DNA from: an uncultured bacterium
GTDB taxonomy: Bacteria; Actinomycetota; Coriobacteriia; Coriobacteriales; Coriobacteriaceae
Assembly (NCBI GenBank): GCA_905214425.1
Contig: CAJMLY010000007.1
Coordinates: forward strand, 1-64,000
Direction: 5' to 3'
Length of the DNA: 64,000 nucleotides
Part shown: positions 23,920-32,644 of the stretch, piece by piece
Position numbering within the stretch: position 1 is the stretch's first letter
How the letters are laid out: every line of letters starts with the position of its first letter
Made by a program: the position numbers and the translations under genes
Notes under the pieces: generated by a model
Database searches by the model: none
The model's input: the letters and a program-made list of their open reading frames with translations, nothing else
What the model was told of the DNA's origin: nothing

Positions 23920-25662
23920 CTACATACGCCCCAATTCGCCCACGATATGGCCCACGCGATCCTCGGGCTCCTTGACCTCAACGCCGTTGTAGCGGAAGAA
24001 CCGAGCCGGGTCGTGCATCAGGTCCTCGAGTGGCACCAGCACAAAGTCGCGCTCGCCGATCAGCGGATGCGGCAGGCGCAGCTTCTTGCCGCCGTGGGTC
24101 TCGCCGTCCATCCACAGCAGGTCCAGGTCGATGGTGCGCGGGCCGTTGACCTTGGCCTTTTTGGAGCGGTCGCGACCCAGCTCGGCCTCGATCTTCATGA
24201 GCTCGTCGAGCAGCACCAACGGCGCCAGCTCGGTCTTAATCTCGATGACGGCGTTGGCAAACGCGTCCTGGCGCGTCTCGTAGGCCGGCTCGCTCTCGTA
24301 GATCTTGGAGGAGTTGGACACGCAGGTGAGTGGAATCTCGGCGATCATGTCGCGTGCGGCGCGGATGTTGTCACAGCGATGCCCCAGGTTGGAGCCCACG
24401 GCCACAAACGCGCGGCGCGGCTGCGGCTTGGCAACCGCCCAGTAGCCGTTCAGGAACTGCGCAAAGCCCGCGGCGTCGTGCACGCGCACGATGTTGGCAC
24501 CGGCCTGGATGGCGCCCAGGCACACGCCAAACGTAGCGGCATCGCGCTCGGCGGCCTCGGTCACGCCCGAGACGGCGCCCACAAAGCGCTTGCGCGATAC
24601 GGCGCACATGAGCGGATAGCCCAGTGACGCCATCTTGGCAGTCTCGCGCTGGATGACGATGTCCTCGTTGGCCGTCTTGCCAAAGCCCGGACCGGGATCG
24701 ATGCAGATGCGGTCGCGCGACACGCCGGCATGGATGAGCGCGCGGGCCTGGTCGGACAGAAAGCCCATGACGCGGCGCATGATGGGCGCCGAATCGGGCA
24801 GGGTGAAGCGGCGGAGCTGCGAGGTGGGCACGTAGGCTTCCTCGCGGCGGGCGCTGCGGCGCATCATGGCGGCCAGGCGGTCATTGGGCTCCGATGCGGC
24901 CTCGGTGGCCTCGGGCGCGGCCTCGGGCGCGGGCGCGACGGTCTCGGCGGCAGTAGCCTGCTCGGCGGCGGGCGCCTCCTGCTCGCTTGCGGGCTCAGAC
25001 GTGGGCTCTGGTTCACCAAACGGCAACGAGGGCTGCACCACGCCGCCCGGAAGCTTGGCCTCCGGCTTAGGCTCGCCCAGCAACTTGCCGCGACGGCGAC
25101 GGGCCGGCTTCTCGGCCTCGCGCGCGGCCTCGGCAGCCGCTTCGCGTGCCTTCTCGGCAACAAACGCCGCTGCCGAGGTATCGAGCTGCACCGTTGCGTG
25201 CGTGCGCGCGGGCGCGGCGACCTCGCCGGCATGCATCACGATGACGCCGCAGGTGCTCGTCTTAACAAACTCGACCATCTTGGGGTCGGTGAAGCCGGTC
25301 ACGTCGTTGACGATCGAGGCGCCGCAGCGCACGGCCGCCTTGGCAACCGCCACGTGACGCGTGTCGATCGAGACGATGGCGCCCTCCTTGGCCAGCGCGC
25401 GCACCACGGGCAGCACGCGGCGAGCCTCCTCGTCGGGATTGACCGGGGTAAAGCCGGGGCGCGTGGACTCGCCGCCTACGTCGATGATGTCGGCGCCGGC
25501 GTCGAGCATCGTCAGGCCATACTCGATCGCGGCGTCCGGGTCGAAATGCTCCCCGCCATCGCTAAACGAATCGGGCGTCACGTTGAGGACGCCCATGATG
25601 CGCGGACGGTCAAAGCTGAGCTCGTACTTTCCGCACCGCCATGTCTTGCTGTCGTTCGCCAT
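23920..25662 (-). CDS. folP-folK: Fused dihydropteroate synthase / HPPK with large insertion
   Basis: A 580-residue bifunctional folate enzyme. Residues 1-145 and about 292-410 make up dihydropteroate synthase (IMGVLNVTPDSFSDGG, DVGGESTRPG, SIDT, IVNDVTG, DPGPGFGKT, SRKRFVG). Residues about 417-580 are 6-hydroxymethyl-dihydropterin pyrophosphokinase (VAVGSNLG, NGPRTIDLDLLWMDG, LPHP). Between MHAGEV (144-148) and the second half of the synthase lies a low-complexity insert of about 140 residues, rich in Ala, Glu and Pro with a basic patch KPARRRRGK; it replaces the usual loop with the Pro-x-x-Met-Gln motif. The start at 25662 is six bases after AGGAGG. Catalyses two consecutive steps of folate synthesis. 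Confidence 0.9.
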   Translation of the reverse strand: MANDSKTWRCGKYELSFDRPRIMGVLNVTPDSFSDGGEHFDPDAAIEYGLTMLDAGADIIDVGGESTRPGFTPVNPDEEARRVLPVVRALAKEGAIVSIDTRHVAVAKAAVRCGASIVNDVTGFTDPKMVEFVKTSTCGVIVMHAGEVAAPARTHATVQLDTSAAAFVAEKAREAAAEAAREAEKPARRRRGKLLGEPKPEAKLPGGVVQPSLPFGEPEPTSEPASEQEAPAAEQATAAETVAPAPEAAPEATEAASEPNDRLAAMMRRSARREEAYVPTSQLRRFTLPDSAPIMRRVMGFLSDQARALIHAGVSRDRICIDPGPGFGKTANEDIVIQRETAKMASLGYPLMCAVSRKRFVGAVSGVTEAAERDAATFGVCLGAIQAGANIVRVHDAAGFAQFLNGYWAVAKPQPRRAFVAVGSNLGHRCDNIRAARDMIAEIPLTCVSNSSKIYESEPAYETRQDAFANAVIEIKTELAPLVLLDELMKIEAELGRDRSKKAKVNGPRTIDLDLLWMDGETHGGKKLRLPHPLIGERDFVLVPLEDLMHDPARFFRYNGVEVKEPEDRVGHIVGELGRM

Positions 25663-25683
25663 GAACATCCTCCTAAAATGCCC

Positions 25684-25712
25684 ACGCCGCCGAGCTTGGG
25701 GAGCTGGCGGCG
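25684..25712 (-). terminator. Weak terminator between sirtuin and folP-folK
   Basis: CGCCGCCGAGCT pairs with AGCTGGCGGCG; the minus strand continues GTGGGCATTTTAGG, which also contains the folP ribosome site, so it could act as an attenuator. Confidence 0.4.
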
Positions 25713-25757
25713 GGGTCGCTTTGCACTCAGTCTTTCTATTGTATCCGCGCGCGCGGG

Positions 25758-26510
25758 CTAGAACGCAAACGCGGCCGCGATGTCGCAAGAAATCAGCAGG
25801 TCGGCATTTGCATCCTGATCGGTGGGAGCAAGATTGCAAATGGCCAGCGTATCGCCGGTAAAGTAACGCGTAAGGCCTGCCGCCGGATACACCACGAGCG
25901 AGGTCCCGCCCACAATGAGGGCATCGGCCGCGGCGATGGCGGCAACGGCACCGGTCAACACATGCTCGTCGAGCGGCTCCTCGTAGAGCACTACATCGGG
26001 CTTGATGCGGCCGCCGCACGCGGGGCACGCAGGCACGCCCGCGGCATCCTCGTGCTCGCGCGAGCAAATCCACTCGGCGCTATAGACCGCGCCGCACGAC
26101 TGGCAAATGTTGCGATGGACCGATCCGTGCAGCTCGAACACGCGCTGTGAGCCGGCCATCTGATGCAGGCCGTCGATGTTTTGCGTCACCACGGCGTCGA
26201 GCTTGCCGGCGCGCTCCAGCTCGGCCAGCTTGGTGTGGCAGCGGTTGGGCTTAGCGTTAAGCGCGATCATCTTGGTGCGGTAAAAGTCGAAGAACTCGGC
26301 CGGATGCGCCTCGTAAAAGCTATGCGACAGCATGGTCTCGGGCGGATAGGCAAACTGCTGGTGATACAGGCCGTCCACGCTGCGAAAATCGGGAATGCCG
26401 CTTGCCGTGGAAACACCAGCGCCGCCAAAGAACACCACGCGCTCGTGGGTATTGAACAGCTCCGCCAGCGCGGCGGAGGCCTGCCTGGGATCTGTTATCG
26501 CTTGCGTCAT
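25758..26510 (-). CDS. cobB: NAD-dependent protein deacylase (sirtuin)
   Basis: A 250-residue Sir2-family enzyme that removes acyl groups from lysine using NAD+. Diagnostic motifs are GAGVSTASGIPDFRS, TQNIDGLHQ (catalytic His) and a zinc site CQSC with CPAC about 25 residues later. The start at 26510 has GGAGG eight bases upstream; a longer frame to 26606 lacks such support. It is divergent from exonuclease III. Family members can act as desuccinylases or deacetylases; residues deciding this were not examined. Confidence 0.92.
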   Translation of the reverse strand: MTQAITDPRQASAALAELFNTHERVVFFGGAGVSTASGIPDFRSVDGLYHQQFAYPPETMLSHSFYEAHPAEFFDFYRTKMIALNAKPNRCHTKLAELERAGKLDAVVTQNIDGLHQMAGSQRVFELHGSVHRNICQSCGAVYSAEWICSREHEDAAGVPACPACGGRIKPDVVLYEEPLDEHVLTGAVAAIAAADALIVGGTSLVVYPAAGLTRYFTGDTLAICNLAPTDQDANADLLISCDIAAAFAF

Positions 26511-26624
26511 GTTTGTCCTCCGTCCATGTTGGTCGGGGCGGCCGCGATTGCGCCGTCGCCCACGGAGCCCACCCCGCCCCCGTTGCGCTAATCTTAAGCC
26601 TGCCAACCCCGTCGAAAGGACACC

Positions 26625-27443
26625 ATGCCTCAGACTTACACTTTCGCCTCGTGGAACGTCAACGGCCTGCGCGCCGTGCTAAAAAAGGACCCGAGCTTTA
26701 TCCAGATCGCGCAAGAACTCGACGTCGATATCCTGGCGCTGCAAGAGACCAAGCTGCAAGAAGGCCAGGTCGATATTGACCTGCCCGGCTATCACCAAAC
26801 CTGGAGCTACGCCGAGCGCAAGGGCTACTCGGGCACTGCGGTCTTTAGCCGCCAGGAACCGCTGCGCGTGCTGCACGCCGACGCGCTGCTACCCTACGCC
26901 GGCGAGGGCGAGGCGGCCGTACTCGTCGCCCAAGCCGCAACCGAGGGCCGCGTCTGCACGCTGGAGTTCGACAAGTTTTGGTTTGTGGATGTCTACACGC
27001 CCAACGCGCAAAATGAGCTCGCGCGCATCGATGTGCGCATGGCCTGGGATGATGCCTATCGCGGCTTTTTGAGCGCGCTTGAGCGCGAGACCGGCAAGCC
27101 CGTCGTAACCTGCGGCGACTTTAACGTGGCACACGAGGAGATCGACCTTAAGAACCCCAAGTCCAACCGCGACAACGCCGGCTTTTCGGACGAGGAGCGC
27201 GGCAAGTTTACCGAGCTGCTCAACGCCGGCTTTACCGATACCTGGCGCACGGCTAATCCAGACGTCGAGGGCGTCTACAGCTGGTGGAGCTATCGCTTTA
27301 ATGCCCGCAAGAACAACGCCGGCTGGCGCATCGATTACTTCTTGGTAAGTGATTCAATCGCCAATACCGTGCGCGACACCGGTATCCGCGGCGATATCTT
27401 CGGCAGCGACCACTGCCCCGTCACCCTCACGCTAGAGCTCTAG
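26625..27443 (+). CDS. xth: Exodeoxyribonuclease III
   Basis: A 272-residue apurinic endonuclease/exonuclease of base excision repair. Signature elements are SWNVNGLRA, ALQETKLQ (metal-binding Glu), DVYTPNAQNE, CGDFNVAHEEIDL and the terminal GSDHCPV. Length matches the family. The ribosome site GAAAGGA lies seven bases before ATG. Monocistronic, followed by hairpins shared with the convergent ECF operon. Confidence 0.95.
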   Translation: MPQTYTFASWNVNGLRAVLKKDPSFIQIAQELDVDILALQETKLQEGQVDIDLPGYHQTWSYAERKGYSGTAVFSRQEPLRVLHADALLPYAGEGEAAVLVAQAATEGRVCTLEFDKFWFVDVYTPNAQNELARIDVRMAWDDAYRGFLSALERETGKPVVTCGDFNVAHEEIDLKNPKSNRDNAGFSDEERGKFTELLNAGFTDTWRTANPDVEGVYSWWSYRFNARKNNAGWRIDYFLVSDSIANTVRDTGIRGDIFGSDHCPVTLTLEL

Positions 27444-27457
27444 CGCCAAGCAATTCC

Positions 27458-27570
27458 TGGGGGACAGAGGAAAACAGATCATGTGACCCCTCTCCCCCTA
27501 TAAGTTGCGGTGGAATAGTTCCTGTTTGGGCAGCAAATAGCCAAAAACGAGAACTATTCCACCGCAAGTT
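27458..27570. repeat. Double hairpin headed by GGGGACAG between convergent genes
   Basis: GGGGGACAGAGG pairs loosely with CCCTCTCCCCC (27459-27498). Directly after, a 20-base arm containing TTGCGGTGGAATAGTTC (from 27502) pairs with GAACTATTCCACCGCAA (to about 27570). The element sits between the xth stop and the ECF operon 3' end and probably terminates one or both. Confidence 0.7.
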
Positions 27571-27591
27571 CGTGAGGAAACGCGAAATGCC

Positions 27592-28305
27592 TTACAGCCC
27601 GTATTTCACGACGACACGGTTAATGCGACGGCACCAGGGCTTGTACAAGGCGGCCAAAAACACGCAGGTCGCGAGTCCGTGCGTGATATCGAACGGCACG
27701 GCGGTGGCAAGACGTGCCACGGCACCTGCCCAAGTAAGCGGCTGTACAAAACCAATGATGTCGTAGGCGTTGATCACAACGCCGTACAGCAAACCCGAAG
27801 CAAAGCCGTAGGTCAGCAGCGCCGGCATACGCACGGTGCCATCGGCGCGGTCGAATGCACCCGCATACGCCAGCGCACCGCCAACGTATCCCACGAGCCC
27901 CCAGGCATACATCTGCCACGGCGTCCACATGCCCTGCCCAAAAAAGAAATTGCTGGTCAGCGCCGCCAACGCACCGACCATAAAGCCGTTACGACGACCG
28001 AGTGTCGCCCCGGCGATAATGGCGATGGCACTCACGGGTTTAAAGTCGGGAATGGGTCCAAACAGGATGCGCCCCGCCGCCGCCAGCGCCGCCAGCACCA
28101 GCGTGGGCATAATCTGACGCAGGCCTGGACGCGATGCCTCATAGCCCGCAAAGAACAGCGCAAGCACCAACGCCACCACAACCAGCATGGCCAACGCTGC
28201 CTGCTCAACACCCGCCAGCAACGCGGCAGCCATCACCGCCGGCACCGCCAACAACAGCGGGATCTCCAGTTTTGCAAGCAAACGCGAGAAACGACAGTCC
28301 GTCAT
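27592..28305 (-). CDS. ECF transporter substrate-binding (S) component
   Basis: A 237-residue membrane protein with about six hydrophobic segments. The section FGPIPDFKPVSAIAIIAGATLGRRNGFMVGALAALTSNF (quoted in parts: PDFKPVSAIAII, LGRRNGFMVGA, SNFFFGQG) is typical of S components of energy-coupling factor importers. Its operon partners are the double ATPase and the T component directly upstream, so this is a dedicated (group I) ECF system. The vitamin or metal it binds cannot be assigned: the gene order gives no biosynthetic context. The start at 28305 lies four bases after the ATPase stop. Confidence 0.82.
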   Translation of the reverse strand: MTDCRFSRLLAKLEIPLLLAVPAVMAAALLAGVEQAALAMLVVVALVLALFFAGYEASRPGLRQIMPTLVLAALAAAGRILFGPIPDFKPVSAIAIIAGATLGRRNGFMVGALAALTSNFFFGQGMWTPWQMYAWGLVGYVGGALAYAGAFDRADGTVRMPALLTYGFASGLLYGVVINAYDIIGFVQPLTWAGAVARLATAVPFDITHGLATCVFLAALYKPWCRRINRVVVKYGL

Positions 28306-28309
28306 CCCA

Positions 28310-29953
28310 TCACGCCCTATAGAACACGTTGTCGGCAAAGAAGTCGGCCGGGGACTCCATGCAGGCAATCTCGCCGTCAAACATCATGGCGACGTCGTCG
28401 GCTACCTGCTCGGCAAAGTCCAAATCGTGCGTAGCCATGATGACGGTGCCGCCAGCCTTCGCATGGTCACGCAGGGCGCGGGCGATGGTGCGGCGACTCT
28501 CCAGGTCCAAGCCCTTCGTGGGCTCGTCAAGCAGCAGCAGCTCGGGGCCGATCAGCAGCAGCTTTGCCAGTGCGAGCAGCTGGCGCTGTCCGCCCGAAAG
28601 ATCGTACGGATGGCGTCCATCCAGACCCGACAACCCCAAGCTCGCCGCACGCTCCCGCGCCAAGTTCTCGTCATATCCGCAGGTCGAGGCCCATTCCATC
28701 AGCTCATCGCGAACCGTCTCGGCAACCAGCAATGCTTTGGGATTCTGAGGCAGCAGCGCCGCCGAGGCCGCTCCGCGCACCATGCGGCCGCGCTGCAGCT
28801 TGGCGGTCTTCGCCAGCACCGAGAGTATCGTCGACTTACCGCATCCGTTGCCGCCCACGATCGCATGCACCGCACCGGCCGAAAACGACGCATCGAGCCC
28901 GCGCAGCACCCAGCCGGACGCTCGATCGTAGCGAAACCAGCCTTCCGACAGGGTGGTAGCCGACCCGCCGTGCATTTTTTGGAGTATTCTGCTTCCATCC
29001 GTGCGCGAGAAGGCTTCCAAGCCGTTCTCGAGCGACGTTTGCGCCACAAATTCGGACGATTTGTCCAATTCCAAACTTTTTTTCGCGCTCGATACGTCCC
29101 CGGGCGGCTCCAGAGAGCCCAAATTGTCCTCACGCCTGCTGAATACTCCGTTTTTTGCACATCGGATGGCACCCCACCCCAACGTGTCATCGGAAAACAG
29201 CGATTCTCGGCATACCAAAGAAGCCATATCCGCCGCCTCGTGCACGCGGCCATCCTCAATCCGGTACGCACACGTCGCGTATTCGAGCATTGGGCGCGGC
29301 TGATGCGTCGCCACAACAACCGTGCAGCCCAGCTCGCGATTCACACGAAACAGCGCGTGCAGGAAATTCTTCTCGGCAACGGGATCGAGCTGAGACGTGG
29401 GCTCGTCGAGCAGCAGCACGCGCGGGCGCAGCGCCAGGACGGCGGCAAGCGACAGCAGCTGCTTGCGGCCACCCGAAAGCGTATCGGTATCACGATGAAG
29501 CCAGTCCTCCAGACCAAAGAAATAGCTGGTCTCGGCAACACGGCGGCGCATCTCGTCGCGCGACACACCCAGATTCTCTAGGCCAAACGCCATCTCGTGC
29601 CACACGGTCTCGCACACAATCTGGTTCTCGGGATCCTGAAACACATAACCCACGCGCTCTGCCGATGCCCGCACGTCCATGTCGGCAACGTTCTCGCCCA
29701 GCACGCGCGCATCGCCAGTGCGCTCGCCCGCTGGAGCGATCTCGGGCTTGAGCAGCGACAGCAGCGTCGACTTGCCCGAACCGGTACCGCCAACAAGCAG
29801 TGCAAACGCACCTTGGGAAACACGCCAATCAAGCCCCTCGAGCACCGGTGCCTTGACCCCGGGATAGGCAAAACTAAGGCCTCGCACCTCAATCGCCGGC
29901 GCGGCCGAGCCATATGCCACACCCGCCGCCGAGCTCCTATCAAACCGAGCCAT
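28310..29953 (-). CDS. ECF transporter double ATPase (EcfA fused dimer)
   Basis: A 547-residue protein containing two ABC ATPase domains. Domain 1 (about 20-250) has VGGTGSGKSTLL, LSGGRKQLLSL and LLLDEPTSQLD; domain 2 (about 315-545) has VGGNGCGKSTIL, LSGGQRQLLAL and LLLDEPTKGLD. Between them lies a poorly conserved linker of about 70 residues. Fusion of the two ATPases is common in Coriobacteria and Bifidobacteria. Start and T-component stop overlap (TGATG). It powers uptake through the T and S components on either side. Confidence 0.93.
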   Translation of the reverse strand: MARFDRSSAAGVAYGSAAPAIEVRGLSFAYPGVKAPVLEGLDWRVSQGAFALLVGGTGSGKSTLLSLLKPEIAPAGERTGDARVLGENVADMDVRASAERVGYVFQDPENQIVCETVWHEMAFGLENLGVSRDEMRRRVAETSYFFGLEDWLHRDTDTLSGGRKQLLSLAAVLALRPRVLLLDEPTSQLDPVAEKNFLHALFRVNRELGCTVVVATHQPRPMLEYATCAYRIEDGRVHEAADMASLVCRESLFSDDTLGWGAIRCAKNGVFSRREDNLGSLEPPGDVSSAKKSLELDKSSEFVAQTSLENGLEAFSRTDGSRILQKMHGGSATTLSEGWFRYDRASGWVLRGLDASFSAGAVHAIVGGNGCGKSTILSVLAKTAKLQRGRMVRGAASAALLPQNPKALLVAETVRDELMEWASTCGYDENLARERAASLGLSGLDGRHPYDLSGGQRQLLALAKLLLIGPELLLLDEPTKGLDLESRRTIARALRDHAKAGGTVIMATHDLDFAEQVADDVAMMFDGEIACMESPADFFADNVFYRA

Positions 29954-30846
29954 CAGCCAAACCTCTTCTCATCAATCGCGTGCAACGCGCAAGGCAACAC
30001 CATCCAGGCGGCGTACACGACATAGCCTGGCCACGGTGCCGGCACCGAGAGCTGCGGATAAAACGAATACTGCGTCGTCGCGGTCGCCGCCACGGCCACC
30101 GCGGCGGCACCAAACAGCGCGAGCCCGACCAGCGCGGCAACGTCGCTGCGCCCCAGTCGATACCGCGCATACGTCGTACGACGTGTCGCGGCACCCCACC
30201 CGCGCGAGCGCATCGCGTCCGCGCGCTCCAGCGAATCTTCCATGCCCCAGCCCATCAACACGCTCGACGCCCGCAGGCGCGATCGCACGGGATCGGTGGG
30301 CGCGCGGCCCGGCACATCAATCGCATCCTGCACCGCCAGCACCGTACGACCGCGGCGTAAAAACTGCGGGATAAGCCTCATGCACATCGAGATCATGAGC
30401 GCGATCACCGGTGCGGCATTGCCCAGCAGCGCGAGCACCTTGTCGTATTCGAGCATCGACGCCGCGGCCTCAAACCACAGCACGCTCGCCACAAACAGCC
30501 CGCCCATGCACAGGCCGTATACCATGCTTTCCAGATACACCGCGCGCATGCCAATACGGAACAGCTCCGTCGAGCCCGAGGCGCTAAACAGCGGATTGAC
30601 CAGCGCGATAATCAAAATCACCGGCAGCTGCCAGCGGAGTGCGCCCAGCGTGCGGGCAGCCCCACGCGTCACAAATCCATACGCCAGCCCGCCCGCAAGC
30701 GACAGCGCAATCAGCACCGGCTGCATCGAGAACATGGCGAGCCCCAGCGTCAGCACTATATAGAGTGCCGGCACAGCCGGATGCGACATCGAGAACGCCG
30801 CGACGGGCTCGCCGCCAAACTCCTCTTGTATGTTGTCCACGGGCAC
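29953..30846 (-). CDS. ECF transporter transmembrane (T) component
   Basis: A roughly 297-residue membrane protein of the CbiQ/EcfT family. It has hydrophobic segments at the N-terminus, the middle and the C-terminus, and two Ala-Arg-Gly coupling motifs are represented by DAMRSRGWG and nearby basic residues that contact the ATPases. The start is uncertain. The GTG at 30846 is preferred because GAGGGG lies five bases upstream and conserved sequence begins soon after; an ATG-initiated frame from 31011 would add about 55 arginine-rich residues overlapping the glmU promoter region. It is the first gene of the ECF operon. Confidence 0.85.
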   Translation of the reverse strand: MPVDNIQEEFGGEPVAAFSMSHPAVPALYIVLTLGLAMFSMQPVLIALSLAGGLAYGFVTRGAARTLGALRWQLPVILIIALVNPLFSASGSTELFRIGMRAVYLESMVYGLCMGGLFVASVLWFEAAASMLEYDKVLALLGNAAPVIALMISMCMRLIPQFLRRGRTVLAVQDAIDVPGRAPTDPVRSRLRASSVLMGWGMEDSLERADAMRSRGWGAATRRTTYARYRLGRSDVAALVGLALFGAAAVAVAATATTQYSFYPQLSVPAPWPGYVVYAAWMVLPCALHAIDEKRFG

Positions 30847-31039
30847 CCCCGTCCCCTCGCTCAAACGACAGCTCCGCAGCACCGCCAACGCCGCACGCAA
30901 GCAGCGCAAACGCCACGACGGCGGCGCAAGCCCCAACCGCCGCAAACCAATCGCTACGCGCTCAACATATGCCTGCGGTATCATATTGCGCCGTGTATCG
31001 TTTCCAAACACACGTCTCTATAACGTAACAGGAGATCAC

Positions 31040-32452
31040 ATGGACGCAACCGCAATTATCCTCGCTGCCGGCGAGGGCACCCGCATGAAGTCGAACCACT
31101 GCAAGGTTTCGCACAAGATCCTGGGCAAGCCCATGGTCCAGTGGATCGTCGACGCCACCATCAAGGCCGGCTGCAGCCGCGTCGTGGTCGTCATCGGCAG
31201 CCACGCCGACGAGATGCGCGCCCTCATCGACGGCGTCTACGCCAGCAGCGCCACCAAGGTCGAGTGCGTCGAGCAGACCGAGCGCCTGGGCACCGGCCAC
31301 GCCGTAAAGGTCGCGCTCGAGGCCTGCGGCATCACGCAAGGCCCCGTCGTCGTGCTCAACGGCGACCTGCCGCTCATCACCGCCGACACCGTCGCCAAGT
31401 TCGCGCAAACCGTCGCCACCGGCGAGCTCGCCTGCACCGTCATGACCATGACCCCGCCCGATCCTTTCGGCTACGGCCGCATCAAGCTGGGCGCCGATGG
31501 TCAGATCGAGCGCATCATCGAGCAGAAGGACTGCACGCCCGAGCAGGCCGCCACGCTGCTGGAGTGCAACGCCGGCTGCTACGCATTTGACGGCACGCAG
31601 CTCGCCGCCCACATCAACGAGATCGGCAACGACAACGCGCAATCCGAGTACTACCTGCCCGACATGCTCGAGATCCTCAAAGGCCACGGCCAGGCTGTCT
31701 CCATCTTCCACTGCGACGACTACCGCGACGGCCTGGGCGTCAACAGCCGCATCCAGCTCGCACAGCTCACCGCCATCGCGCGCGACCGCATCAACGAGCA
31801 CTGGATGGCCGAGGGCGTTACCTTCATCGACCCCACACAGGCCTGGATCGGCCCCGATGCCGTTATCGGCCGCGATACCGTCGTGTGGCCGCAGACGCAC
31901 CTGATCGGCCACGTCACCGTGGGCGAGGAGTGCCAGCTCGGTCCCAACAGCCGCCTCACCGACACCACCGTCGGCAGCGGCTGCACCATCGATGAGACCA
32001 TCGCCATTGAGGCCGTCATCGAGAACGGCGTCGACTGCGGCCCGCGCGCCTACCTGCGCCCGGGCACCCACATGCTCGACGGCTCCAAGGCCGGCACGCA
32101 CGTGGAGATCAAGAAGTCCACGATCGGCGAGGGTTCCAAGGTGCCCCACCTGTCCTACATCGGCGACACCACCATGGGCTCCGGCGTCAACGTGGGCGCG
32201 GGCTCCATCACCTGCAACTACGATGGCGTGCACAAGCACAAGACCGTCATCGGCAAGGACGCCTTCATTGGCTCCGACACCATGATGGTCGCGCCCGCCC
32301 AGATCGGCGACGGTGCACTCGTGGCCGCCGGCTCCGTCATCACCGAGCCGGTCCCGGCAGACGCGCTCGGTCTGGGCCGCGCCCGTCAGGTAAATATTGA
32401 GGGCTGGGCCGCCGATTACCGCCGCCGCCTGCACGAGGACGACGAGGTATAA
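31040..32452 (+). CDS. glmU: Bifunctional UDP-GlcNAc pyrophosphorylase / GlcN-1-P acetyltransferase
   Basis: A 470-residue enzyme making UDP-N-acetylglucosamine for peptidoglycan. The N-terminal uridylyltransferase has ILAAGEGTRMKS and VVLNGDLPLI; the C-terminal half is a left-handed beta helix of hexapeptide repeats with the acetyltransferase segment VGAGSITCNYDG. The start at 31040 follows GGAG with a six-base gap and precedes the nucleotide-binding loop directly. It is divergent from the ECF operon and followed by a terminator, then prs, which uses related sugar phosphates. Confidence 0.95.
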   Translation: MDATAIILAAGEGTRMKSNHCKVSHKILGKPMVQWIVDATIKAGCSRVVVVIGSHADEMRALIDGVYASSATKVECVEQTERLGTGHAVKVALEACGITQGPVVVLNGDLPLITADTVAKFAQTVATGELACTVMTMTPPDPFGYGRIKLGADGQIERIIEQKDCTPEQAATLLECNAGCYAFDGTQLAAHINEIGNDNAQSEYYLPDMLEILKGHGQAVSIFHCDDYRDGLGVNSRIQLAQLTAIARDRINEHWMAEGVTFIDPTQAWIGPDAVIGRDTVVWPQTHLIGHVTVGEECQLGPNSRLTDTTVGSGCTIDETIAIEAVIENGVDCGPRAYLRPGTHMLDGSKAGTHVEIKKSTIGEGSKVPHLSYIGDTTMGSGVNVGAGSITCNYDGVHKHKTVIGKDAFIGSDTMMVAPAQIGDGALVAAGSVITEPVPADALGLGRARQVNIEGWAADYRRRLHEDDEV

Positions 32453-32467
32453 CGTTTTACCAAGCAC

Positions 32468-32503
32468 AAAAGGAGCTGCTCCATGGGGGCGGCTCCTTTT
32501 TCT
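32468..32503 (+). terminator. Terminator of glmU
   Basis: AAAAGGAGC pairs with GGCTCCTTTT, followed by TCT; the U-run is within the 3' arm. Confidence 0.8.
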
Positions 32504-32644
32504 ATCGTGACCTGCGCAACCGGATGAGTGGTCGGTTCGTGTCCGTTGGCGGTAAAGACGTTATCAAGACCCGATAAACCCCGCCGCGCGGTTACAATGC
32601 AACAAGGCATCTATATGGCATTCGATGTATAAAGGAGAAGGGTA

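Noticed and set aside
30962..32467. A 501-codon minus-strand frame opposite glmU
   Set aside because: glmU on the + strand has full conserved motifs; the reverse frame shows only low-complexity Val/Asp/Gly-rich sequence.
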